Assembly (NCBI RefSeq): GCF_001613325.1
Contig: NZ_BDCD01000038.1
Span: forward strand, 1-64,000
DNA length: 64,000 nt
Direction: 5' to 3'
From: Nocardia yamanashiensis NBRC 100130
Lineage (GTDB): Bacteria; Actinomycetota; Actinomycetes; Mycobacteriales; Mycobacteriaceae
Part shown: in pieces, positions 17,008-24,450 of the stretch
Layout of the letters: each line of letters starts with the position of its first letter
Position numbering within the stretch: the stretch's first letter is position 1
Made by a program: the position numbers and the translations under genes
Notes under the pieces: generated by a model
What the model saw: the letters and a program-made list of their open reading frames with translations, nothing else
Databases searched by the model: none
What the model was told of the DNA's origin: nothing

Positions 17008-17531
17008 GCGCGACCACGCCGGACGGGCTCGACACCCGCTGCGGCGGTGAACCGATGCGCGCCGCCGAAGGGCTGCTGGACGCACGACAGCTACTGCTCG
17101 CCATCGCCGGCAGGCTGCGCGGCAGCTCCCCGCACATCGAGTGGGCACGCGAACTCGCCGACCTGCACGCCACCCTGGTCACCGCATCGGTCTCGGAAGC
17201 CCGCCGCCCCAACGACTTCGACTACTTCACCATCCACCACCGCATCGACACCATGATCATGCTCATCGACCGCTGGGCCGCCTTCCACCTGCCCCGCGCC
17301 ACCACCGGCCGCCGCCACACCCACTCCCTCGGCGAGGTGATCAGCCACGTCGCCGGCGTATATGCGCAAACCCAATGGACCCTGCGCCACCAGCCCGGCG
17401 CCCAGCACCAGCATCACGCGGCACTGCGGTTCGCCCATGCGCAGGAAGGCTACGCCGAACTCGTCGAGGAGATCCGGGCCTTACGGGTCGTACTGCCCGC
17501 AGGGCGCTGGCGGACCGATACCACGTCCTGA
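17004..17531 (+). CDS. DUF4254-like protein
   Basis: 175 aa, ATGA overlap with the preceding gene. Helical throughout; the segment LADLHATLVTASVSEARRPN leads to HRIDTMIMLIDRWAAFHLP, which resembles the DUF4254 signature in which a helix ends with 'RIDxLVxxIDxWV'. Length is near that family's usual size. DUF4254 function is unknown; members occur beside glycosyl-metabolism genes. The two-gene unit is followed 42 bp downstream by an isolated iteron-like 16-mer. Confidence 0.5.
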   Translation: MSATTPDGLDTRCGGEPMRAAEGLLDARQLLLAIAGRLRGSSPHIEWARELADLHATLVTASVSEARRPNDFDYFTIHHRIDTMIMLIDRWAAFHLPRATTGRRHTHSLGEVISHVAGVYAQTQWTLRHQPGAQHQHHAALRFAHAQEGYAELVEEIRALRVVLPAGRWRTDTTS

Positions 17532-17573
17532 ATCGGCTGAATCCCGGCTCGGACGCGCTGCGTCGCTTGCGTC

Positions 17574-17589
17574 GTCCGCAAGTTATGCG
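17574..17589 (-). repeat. Isolated iteron-like 16-mer
   Basis: The minus strand reads CGCATAACTTGCGGAC, identical to the copy in the main array at 21299-21314. It lies 42 bp after the stop of the DUF4254-like gene and about 3.2 kb from the array. Confidence 0.7.
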
Positions 17590-17650
17590 CGACAACCGTT
17601 TTCGCAGACCGCCTTCCTCGCCGCTAGTCGTGAGCTGACGGCGAGTCCCG

Positions 17651-17872
17651 CTACTTGTTATCGGGGAAGCAGACGTTGGGAGGTCGCTCGCGCCATTCGA
17701 TTTCGATGATGACCGAAGGGTTGTCGGGGGTCGCCCAAGAACACCACGAAGGGGAACCGTTGCCGTGGAACAGGCAGGCGGCGTCCGCGGCGCTGACGGC
17801 GACCGGGCGGACCCGGCCGGGGTCCCAGCCCTCGGCACAGGTCACCAGGTGCGGGGTCATGCCTTCAGTCAT
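17651..17872 (-). CDS. Possible small hypothetical protein
   Basis: About 73 aa from ATG 17872 (GTG 17971 would extend it). It contains VTCAEGWDPGRVRPVAVSAA, ACLFHGNGSPSWCSW and a C-terminal ERPPNVCFPDNK, with several cysteines and tryptophans in a pattern like small secreted domains. No signal peptide is visible and the ribosome-binding site is weak. Codon usage is normal for the region. It could be a fragment of a secreted protein. Confidence 0.35.
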   Translation of the reverse strand: MTEGMTPHLVTCAEGWDPGRVRPVAVSAADAACLFHGNGSPSWCSWATPDNPSVIIEIEWRERPPNVCFPDNK

Positions 17873-18075
17873 GGAAGGCGCAGTTTTCGATCGCGGGCTT
17901 CGGTTGTCGTGGCTGGTCGGCGGGCCGTTGGCGGCGCAGATCACATTCAGCCGCGGATGTGGGCAGGTCACAGATCACGGAGTCGGTGCTCCCCTCGCAT
18001 TGCCTGCCCGGAAGGCGCAAACTTGAGGCTTATCGGTAGGTCTGTTGTATTCCGAACGACGAAGGGCGGTACATC

Positions 18076-18192
18076 ATGGCAACGCTCATCCTCGCGGGCA
18101 TTGCGACGGTGGGAGTGTTCGCACTCTTCCACAACCGCGACAACATGGACTTCCGCGCACGCGAAATCGCCGAATACCGCAACCGTAAATAA
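18076..18192 (+). CDS. Small 38-aa membrane peptide
   Basis: ATG at 18076 with GAAGGG upstream. The peptide starts MATLILAGIATVGVFALFHN, a single hydrophobic segment, and ends with a charged tail (MDFRAREIAEYRNRK). This N-in/N-out single-pass build fits many small actinobacterial membrane proteins. It stands alone, with another iteron-like 16-mer 37 bp after its stop. No family known to me. Confidence 0.45.
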   Translation: MATLILAGIATVGVFALFHNRDNMDFRAREIAEYRNRK

Positions 18193-18229
18193 CTGCCCAG
18201 GGTGCACCGGTGATGGTGGCCGGGGTCAT

Positions 18230-18245
18230 GTCCGCACGCTATGCG
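18230..18245 (-). repeat. Isolated iteron-like 16-mer (diverged)
   Basis: The minus strand reads CGCATAGCGTGCGGAC, matching the array consensus at the CGCATA and GCGGAC ends with a changed middle. Confidence 0.55.
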
Positions 18246-18416
18246 CGGCAACGACTCTCGTCGATTCGGGCATAATCTTCGACTGCGGGTGGCCTCGACA
18301 CGGTCGATACTGGCCTTGTCCCCCGGAGGAGGAAAGTCGACAGCGCGGCGTCGCCACGGGTCGCGAAGCAATCGGACAGGCGCGATGGCCGGCCCGATCG
18401 ACTTCGTAGACAGACG

Positions 18417-18755
18417 TTACTTACCAGCCTTGTTGTAGGCCTCGAGGATCTCAGCCGACACTCGACCGCGGCTCGATACCTCGAAGCCGTTCTTGCGGGC
18501 CCACTCTCGGATCGCCTGGGTCTGCTCGCGATCGACGGTCGAGCGGCCTTTGGTCGCACTAGTGCTCTTTGCAGCGCGGCCGACCTTGCGTGCGTGCGGC
18601 GTCCACTGCTCGAAAACCCCGCGTAGAGAAGTGGCGTTCGAAGCGGACAGGTCGATTTCGTATGCGACACCATCGACAGCGAAGTTCACCGTCTCCTCGG
18701 CGGCGGACTTTCCATCGAAATCGTCCACCAACTCGACGATGACCTTACGTGCCAT
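18417..18755 (-). CDS. lsr2: Lsr2-like nucleoid-associated silencer
   Basis: 112 aa from ATG 18755 with GAGAGGAAG upstream. It begins MARKVIVELVDDFDGKSAAE, the dimerisation domain of Lsr2 (beta strands about 1-55, with VDGVAYEIDLSASNATSL). The C-terminal DNA-binding domain has IREWARKNGFEVSSRGRVSA, including the RGR minor-groove hook. Lsr2 binds AT-rich, horizontally acquired DNA and represses it, like H-NS. The actinobacterial chromosome normally has its own copy, so this is probably the accessory replicon's copy, and the AT-richer islands near 24-26, 29.6-31.4 and 58.5-59.3 kb are natural targets. Confidence 0.92.
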   Translation of the reverse strand: MARKVIVELVDDFDGKSAAEETVNFAVDGVAYEIDLSASNATSLRGVFEQWTPHARKVGRAAKSTSATKGRSTVDREQTQAIREWARKNGFEVSSRGRVSAEILEAYNKAGK

Positions 18756-18848
18756 GGAGCTTCCTCTCAGAATCAACCGACGTACCGACACGGAATCCTA
18801 ATGGAGGACGAACAGGGGCGGTCACCGCTGGTTCCCACACCACCGACA

Positions 18849-19124
18849 TCAGTGGCCGAGGTCGTTGGTCCGGAATTCCTCGGCGACCGTGCGCACCGCG
18901 TTCATCTCGATATCGGAAAGACGTCCGATCGCCTGGATGGCCTGTGCGTCGAGCCCGAGGTCGAGTGCCGCGGCTGCGGCGACCAGGCGTCGGTCTCGCA
19001 GATTCGCGTACTCCGGATCGTCTGCACGCGATCCATCGAGCAATGTTTGCAGTTCCGACAAAACGGTTACGGCATCCAACTGTGCCTCGGTTGCCGGTCC
19101 GTCACTGCCGCTGGCGCGCTTCAC
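18849..19124 (-). CDS. Small hypothetical protein
   Basis: 91 aa from GTG 19124, preceded by GGAGGG at 9-nt spacing; the frame is open further upstream but without a better start. All-helical: ATEAQLDAVTVLSELQTLLD, then RDRRLVAAAAALDLGLDAQA and a final amphipathic helix. No family recognised. It lies 93 bp upstream of lsr2 on the same strand and may be co-transcribed with it. Confidence 0.45.
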   Translation of the reverse strand: MKRASGSDGPATEAQLDAVTVLSELQTLLDGSRADDPEYANLRDRRLVAAAAALDLGLDAQAIQAIGRLSDIEMNAVRTVAEEFRTNDLGH

Positions 19125-19730
19125 TTCCGTTGTCCCTCCGGTGCGATCGTCTCGTCGTTCGAAAAATCGGCGAGACGAGTTCGAGTTCGCCGTCGATTCT
19201 TGTAAACCGTCGGCAGCGTCGACAGCACCGATCGCGTCAACCCGCTGCGATACACGCCAGCACAGATGGAATCCCGGCTCGATCGGCATGGGCTGCAGCC
19301 GAGTGGAAGGGCGGGTTGCGGGATCGGGCGGTCACCAACCCGCCGGGGCCTGGTTCACGGGCCGATCAATCCGGGCCGCCGTCCGGAATCGCGCTGAACC
19401 TTCGGACTCGTCATGGGTTCCGAAAATGAACAGCGCCACACCGGCCGCGCCCAGCTACCCACAATTCACCGGAACGGCGGCCCGCTGACGTCCAGCGTCC
19501 ACGGACAGAGCAGATTCCGCGGGCAGTCTTCGAATCGGCCACCGGTTGGATCCATGTCCGCGCTGGCCCGGGAGCGTCCTGATCTGCCATTCCAGGGGGC
19601 GACCGCCGAACCCGCTGATGCCGCCGGACCCTGCCCGGCGGCATCGCTTCGAGCCGGACGTCCGCGTGTTATGCGCATAGCCGTGTCACAGCCGTTGCGG
19701 GTCAACGCATTTCGCAACTCCGCTCAGGTG
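19125..19730. other. Gene-free interval between the 91-aa gene and repA1
   Basis: No supported gene. It contains one iteron-like 16-mer at 19660-19675 (minus strand CGCATAACACGCGGAC), followed directly by GCATAG. The remainder is of ordinary composition. Confidence 0.4.
19660..19675 (-). repeat. Isolated iteron-like 16-mer
   Basis: CGCATAACACGCGGAC on the minus strand. It lies about 70 bp beyond the 3' end of repA1. Confidence 0.6.
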
Positions 19731-20645
19731 TCAGCCGCGGGCCAGGGCCCGGAAACCCGGTGACATCGGGATGTGGGGCAAGCCGGGGCGCAGCACCACG
19801 CCGGCGTCGGTGGTATCGACATTGGCCTGCGGGTAGACCACCACGACCTGCTTGAGGGCTTCGGTGAAATCGCGCCGGAACTGGTGGCGGCGGCGGCGAT
19901 CGGAGGTGTCTGCCGCCGAACCGAACTGGACCATCAGCGATTCCCACGGGACCGTGGTCTCGCGCTTGACCGAGAACATGCGGTAGGTCAACCACGCGTA
20001 GACATCCAGGCGCAGCGCCGAACCGCCGAGCGCCTTGATCGCGTTCATGTCCAGCGGGACCGGGTGCGCGGTGACCTCGCGGAAGAACTCGTCGCTCAGG
20101 CGGACGGTCGAGGAGAACAGCGACGGCTGCTCTTCGTCACTGCCGCACCAGATGTTGTACGCGCTGGCGACATAGAGTTTCGCGCCGATGCGACGGTTCG
20201 CGTCACCCTTGTACTCGATGGTCAGCGTCGCATTGAACAGCCGATGCGATTGCATGCGCATCCGGGTCAGCGAACCGTTCTTGCCCCCGGTCGCGGTCAG
20301 CCCCATCGCGCCCATGAAATCAGTGAGGCTGTCGCCCAGGACGATCTCCTGCGACCCGGTCCGGACCGCCTCGGTGGACAGGAACGTCAGGATCAATCGG
20401 GGCATCGTGCCATAGGGATAGCCGATCGAACTCGTCTTGTTGTTCTCGTCGGTGGTCATACCCGGCTGCACCGTCAGCGACAGGTCGCCATTGCGCCGTC
20501 CCCAGGCGGGGACATCTCCGGGATCTCGATACGGCAGCGACGTCTGAGTGAACACGCGCGCCAGATAACCGACTTCCTGCTCGCCGTCCCATACCTCGGC
20601 AGCAGCGCGCACGATGTCCAAAGGACTGCGTTTGGGTCGTGGCAT
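19731..20645 (-). CDS. repA: Plasmid replication initiator RepA (RepA_C type), copy 1
   Basis: 304 aa from ATG 20645 (MPRPKRSPLD); an ATG four codons upstream is possible. The RepA_C pattern is clear: LARVFTQTSLPYRDPG, WGRRNGDLSLTVQPG, YPYGTMPRLILTFLSTEAVR, LGDSLTDFMGAMGLTATGGK, RMRMQSHRLFNATLTIEY and DEFFREVTAHPVPLD. These proteins initiate plasmid replication by binding iterons. An iteron-like 16-mer at 20748-20763 lies about 100 bp upstream, within the likely promoter, and the main array starts beyond it, so autorepression and origin binding are both plausible. A close paralogue is at 33853-34773. Confidence 0.88.
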   Translation of the reverse strand: MPRPKRSPLDIVRAAAEVWDGEQEVGYLARVFTQTSLPYRDPGDVPAWGRRNGDLSLTVQPGMTTDENNKTSSIGYPYGTMPRLILTFLSTEAVRTGSQEIVLGDSLTDFMGAMGLTATGGKNGSLTRMRMQSHRLFNATLTIEYKGDANRRIGAKLYVASAYNIWCGSDEEQPSLFSSTVRLSDEFFREVTAHPVPLDMNAIKALGGSALRLDVYAWLTYRMFSVKRETTVPWESLMVQFGSAADTSDRRRRHQFRRDFTEALKQVVVVYPQANVDTTDAGVVLRPGLPHIPMSPGFRALARG

Positions 20646-20747
20646 GGCGCCTAGCATGGCACGAAACGCGCCGATAGCTGGTGCATGTCGTACGGCGCGG
20701 CGTGCCACCGTGCCGTACTATCTCCAGCCCGCTCATACGATTTCGCA

Positions 20748-21736
20748 CGCATAACTCGCGGACATCGGCAGGTCAGTACCGTATACGGAGGGGCCTGATG
20801 AGCAACTCGCGCGCGACCACGACCCGCGCATAAATCGCGGACGTCGACGACATCACATCCACTCCCGGCAAGCGATCACTGGGACAATCGATGTCGAGCC
20901 CGCTAGACAGATGCCCGACTCGCGAGAACGTGGGTATCCGCGGTCGACGGCGAAGCGGCACCCGCGGTGAGGCACTGGGGCACTGAATCTTGCTGGGTTC
21001 ATCGAGGTCACCTGCGGTATGGAGACCGTCTCGGCCAAGTCGCGAACGCCCGGGGAGATGCGCATACCTTGCGGACAACCCCTGTATCCGGGCACGCATA
21101 TCTTGCGGACGGCGACCGCCTGCCCAGAGCACATGAGCGGGGCATGGCCACGGAGTTTCCCTGGAGTCGGCGACCTCCGGCCCGTCGACGCATACCTTGC
21201 GGACCGCGCGAGCATGTCGTGCGGACCCTTCCGTGGCGCGCATACCTCGCGGACATCCCCGCAGTGCGCATACCTTGCGGACTCCCAGCTCCCCGCCGCG
21301 CATAACTTGCGGACATCCAGGCCGCCGTCGCGCATACCTTGCGGACAGCTCCCCACTCAGCGCGCATATCTCGCGGACGCTGACCGCCGACGCACGCATA
21401 TCTCGCGGACGGTGGATAACCGGCGTCCGCGAGATATGCGCACCGGCGATCATGATGGCAGGGCTTGCCCGGCCGCTTCTCCGCAGGCCAGCCCCTGCAG
21501 AGCGGGACCGGTGTCCGCAAGGTATGCGGCGCCGAAGTCCCAGGAGCGCACGCATAAGAGGCGGACGGGATAGAGGCGAAGTTGTCCACGCATATTCTGC
21601 GGACGTTATCCACAAGCAGCGCACCGGATCTCGGCCGAAAAGCAGGTTGTCCACGCATATCTTGCGGACATCGGAAACCGGATTTTCCCAGAACGGCACG
21701 CATATCTTGCGGACGGGGTACGCATATCTTGCGGAC
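20748..21736. repeat. Iteron-like array, probable replication origin (or centromere)
   Basis: About 18 copies of a 16-bp unit, CGCATA(T/C)C(T/C)TGCGGAC with CGCATAACTTGCGGAC variants. Most are on the plus strand: 20748, 20827, 21061, 21095, 21189, 21239, 21267, 21299, 21331, 21363, 21395, 21551, 21589, 21654, 21699, 21721. Two are inverted, at 21425 and 21513. A degenerate copy lies near 21210. Spacing is irregular (22 to >200 bp). Position between repA1 and parB/parA fits an oriV bound by RepA; binding by the small ParB-like protein is the alternative. The long minus-strand frame across it is an artefact of the repeats. Confidence 0.85.
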
Positions 21737-22465
21737 ACCGGGTCATTGTTTCCCCAGGTGACACGCATGAAACGCGAGCCCCATGTAGTTCTTTTCCTAG
21801 AAGAGATTCCTGTAGTAGGCTCGGCTGCGGTTGTGGACAGGGATCGCCGCGACCAACCCCCAATGTGGTTGACCCGGACGCCGATTCGCGATGCGTCCCC
21901 GCTCCTTCTCCATGCCGTTTTGCTTCGCCCAGCCGACTGATTCGACGCTCGATATCGCGGCTACCAGCGGAAAGGGCTTGTGACGCAGGACGATTACCGC
22001 CCGGTGCGGTGCCGTCAGCTCTCACAATCGGCGCGCGCGGGTGATACCTTCGCCGGCTCAGTCAATAGCTGGGTCGTTCGAATCCGCCCCGTCATCACCG
22101 ACCGCTCCAGCTCGGCCGTACGAATCTTGTTCCAGCACGACCTCTTCAGCGTCTCGGAAGGCTCCCGTCCGAGCCGCACCGCACCGTCCTAGGCATTGCG
22201 GCCCCTTAACTTCCACCTGAGCGCACAAGAATTCGTCCCGGCTGAACTTTGGCGGCCGCTGCCACGAATGTTCTCTGTGAGGCCTTCCGGCCACGTTCTG
22301 ACTCAGTTGCTGCACAGAAGCAGCGGCATCAGCATCGACTGGCCCGAGCACCACTGGCAACTGCACAGCGCGGCCAGCACCGGCCACCGGTGACCGAGCG
22401 ATCACCGGTGGCGTCCCGAAGTACAGGTACCCGCGTCATGGAACATCACGGAGTACCGCAGCGGC
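21737..22465. other. Gene-free interval between the iterons and parB
   Basis: No supported coding region. An 11-bp-arm hairpin at 22383-22412 follows the parB stop. The stretch next to the array (21740-21830) is comparatively AT-rich and could be the DNA-unwinding part of the origin. Confidence 0.35.
22383..22412. terminator. Hairpin downstream of parB
   Basis: GCCACCGGTGA, 8-nt loop, TCACCGGTGGC: perfect 11-bp arms, 54 bp past the parB stop on the minus strand. There is no T-tract, as is common in actinobacterial terminators; a parS-like role is possible. Confidence 0.4.
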
Positions 22466-23170
22466 TCAGTTCTCGGTCGAGGCGTCTTCGTCGCCTTCTT
22501 CCTCGCCCGCGAGACGTGCGATGTCCTCGGCGAGGTAGAGCTGAAGTGCCTTGTCGACCAGCGCACTTCGGCTACCGGCATGCCATTCCACCACCAGCTC
22601 GTCGAGCTGGGCGAGGTCCGCGGCGATAATGCCGGCCAGCGGAATCTTGACCGGAGGCTCGGCATGGCGGCGACGCCGAGGACGGGAGTGGTCGACACGC
22701 GCGAACAATCGCCCAGCGGGTTTGGCGTTGGCCGCGGGGTCGAAATGCCGCTTGATCTCGTCCATGTGCTGCTCGATCGCGTCAAGCACCACCGCACCAT
22801 AACTGCGGCCTTGCCCACGCTGCTGCTTCTCAGCATGAGTCAGCTGCCGCAAGGCCTCCGCGGCGAGACTGGCGACATGCGCCTCGGGCGTCGAATTCGT
22901 CGCTCGCCGGCTGACCGCCGGTTTCGTCCGCTTGGCGACGGTGTCTCCCGCTGCCGCGGCGGCCCGGGTGGTCTTGCGCGGGGCAGGCTTGACGGGGACA
23001 GTCTCGGTCTCTGCGATATCCGCTATCGGAGCGTGGGTTTCGACCACTGCTGCGGCGGGGGCCTGTGCCACCGGCGGCCGAGACGCCGCTACCGGGCGCG
23101 GCGGCGCCGGGGGCAGCAGATCATCGATGTCACCAAGCGCGTCGTCGGTGAATGCGCCTTTGCGAGCCAT
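22466..23170 (-). CDS. ParB-like partition/DNA-binding partner
   Basis: 234 aa. The start codon follows the parA stop immediately (TAA-ATG). Residues 20-95 are a Pro/Ala/Val-rich linker; residues 95-150 include LAAEALRQLTHAEKQQRGQG and a helix; the C-terminal half, from PVKIPLAGIIAADLAQLDEL to VDKALQLYLAEDI, is consistent with a ribbon-helix-helix dimer. It is too small for a classical ParB with KorB domain, so it matches the small RHH-type adaptors (ParG/ParR-like) that pair with ParA ATPases. It should bind the centromere; the adjacent 16-bp repeats are candidates. Confidence 0.7.
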   Translation of the reverse strand: MARKGAFTDDALGDIDDLLPPAPPRPVAASRPPVAQAPAAAVVETHAPIADIAETETVPVKPAPRKTTRAAAAAGDTVAKRTKPAVSRRATNSTPEAHVASLAAEALRQLTHAEKQQRGQGRSYGAVVLDAIEQHMDEIKRHFDPAANAKPAGRLFARVDHSRPRRRRHAEPPVKIPLAGIIAADLAQLDELVVEWHAGSRSALVDKALQLYLAEDIARLAGEEEGDEDASTEN

Positions 23171-24094
23171 TTACACGGCCTCCTTCGCACGCTCGCCTGC
23201 GGCCAAGCGCAGCAGTACTTCTTTGGTCAACAGCTGATAGTCGGTGGCGAGAGGGCCCGGATCGCGAGACCACTTCTTGGCGGGCACATCCTCGGCGGCG
23301 GTGTCCTCGGTGACCCGGGGCGGGGTGTAGTCGATGAGTTCCTCGGGCGTCAGATGGAAAGCGCGCGTATCGATCGCGGTGGCCTTGTCCTGCCGGATGA
23401 AGTTCCGGAAAGGCTCGATGCCGGTACCGTCGAGCAGCTCCATGATCTTGCCGAGGGTGTCCTCGTTGCGGCGCACCGCCCGGGGATTGCAGTCGAAGAG
23501 GATCATGCCCATCAGTTCGACCGCCGCACCGCCCTTGCGCGCCATCAGGTATCGGCGTGCCAGTAGTTCCGCGCCGTCGATGCTGCCGTCGTCCTCCTTG
23601 GTCGGGACGATCAGCCAGCTGACGACCTGCAGTAGCAGATCGAGCACGCCGCGGTCACCCGGGCCGGAGTCGATGAGCACCAGGTCGTAGCCCTCGCTGT
23701 CGACCAGCGACTCCAATGCGGCCAGCAGGTTGCCCCGCGGATCGATACCGTGCTGCTCGGAGTTGGAGATGAGAGTTCCGGCGAGCGCCAGCATCTTTCC
23801 GCCGCAGACCACGTCCAATCCGCTGCGCACATCCCGCACCGGTTCCAGCGCGGAACCGTACTGCAGGGTCATCGCCAGCGAGCGACCGTCGTCGGAGGCT
23901 TTCACCCCGAGGTCTTTGAGAGTGCAGTTGCCTTGCTGATCGGCGTCGACTACCAGCACGCGCTTACCGCGCTTCGCGACCGCCACGGCGATGGCGGCGA
24001 CGATCGACGACTTGCCCACTCCCCCCTTCTGGTTGGCAACCAGAATCGTTCGTCTCACGGCCCGGGCATCATCTGGCAAACGCGAACTTGTCAC
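23171..24094 (-). CDS. parA: ParA-family partition ATPase
   Basis: 307 aa from GTG 24094 (a TTG eight codons upstream is less likely). Deviant Walker A NQKGGVGKS lies at residues 21-29, with the signature Lys; VLVVDADQQGN is motif A', and LVLIDSGPGD is motif B/switch II. The C-terminal 60 residues are an extension rich in charged residues. ParA forms ATP-dependent gradients on the nucleoid and moves plasmid copies through its adaptor. Here it is directly followed by the ParB-like gene and the repeat array, completing a plasmid maintenance module with repA1. Confidence 0.92.
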   Translation of the reverse strand: MTSSRLPDDARAVRRTILVANQKGGVGKSSIVAAIAVAVAKRGKRVLVVDADQQGNCTLKDLGVKASDDGRSLAMTLQYGSALEPVRDVRSGLDVVCGGKMLALAGTLISNSEQHGIDPRGNLLAALESLVDSEGYDLVLIDSGPGDRGVLDLLLQVVSWLIVPTKEDDGSIDGAELLARRYLMARKGGAAVELMGMILFDCNPRAVRRNEDTLGKIMELLDGTGIEPFRNFIRQDKATAIDTRAFHLTPEELIDYTPPRVTEDTAAEDVPAKKWSRDPGPLATDYQLLTKEVLLRLAAGERAKEAV

Positions 24095-24450
24095 GCCGTG
24101 GACAGTACCGGAGCGCAAGCCTCAAGAACAACAACCGGATTGGGGTGTGTCGTGCCCTGATCAAGGGGTACGACGGCGGCGTGAGCCAGGGGCAATGACT
24201 ATGTGCTGAAAGAGCTCTCATCTCAAGCCGTGTGGACTGTGGCCCGTTGGATTGTTCGAAATGCCTGCGAGACAGCCTGCTACGGCGTCGCAGCTCGAGC
24301 TGCTTGTGGTGGGGTTCTGATGTCCATGCCTAGGGGCGATACAACGGTGCGTGCCAGGGCAAGGCAACAAGCGGTAGTAGCCGCAATAACCGAGACTTCC
24401 GCCTTGGCCGTGGTCAAGCTCAGAGGACCGGGAGTATACGAGCCCTCGAG
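24095..24450. other. Lower-GC spacer upstream of parA
   Basis: G+C falls here to the mid-50s percent. A plus-strand frame at 24203-24454 reads as an Ala/Val-rich sequence with no recognisable feature. GTACGACGGCGG near 24170 shares GTACGACG with the 12-bp repeats at 25319-25392. Confidence 0.3.

Noticed and set aside
20748..21736. CRISPR array
   Set aside because: Repeats are 16 bp, occur in both orientations and have spacing from 22 to more than 200 bp; no cas genes are present.
20773..21768. 331-aa minus-strand frame across the repeat array
   Set aside because: Its repeated VRKVCA and SARYA segments are simply the iteron sequence read in frame; there is no gene-like start or domain.
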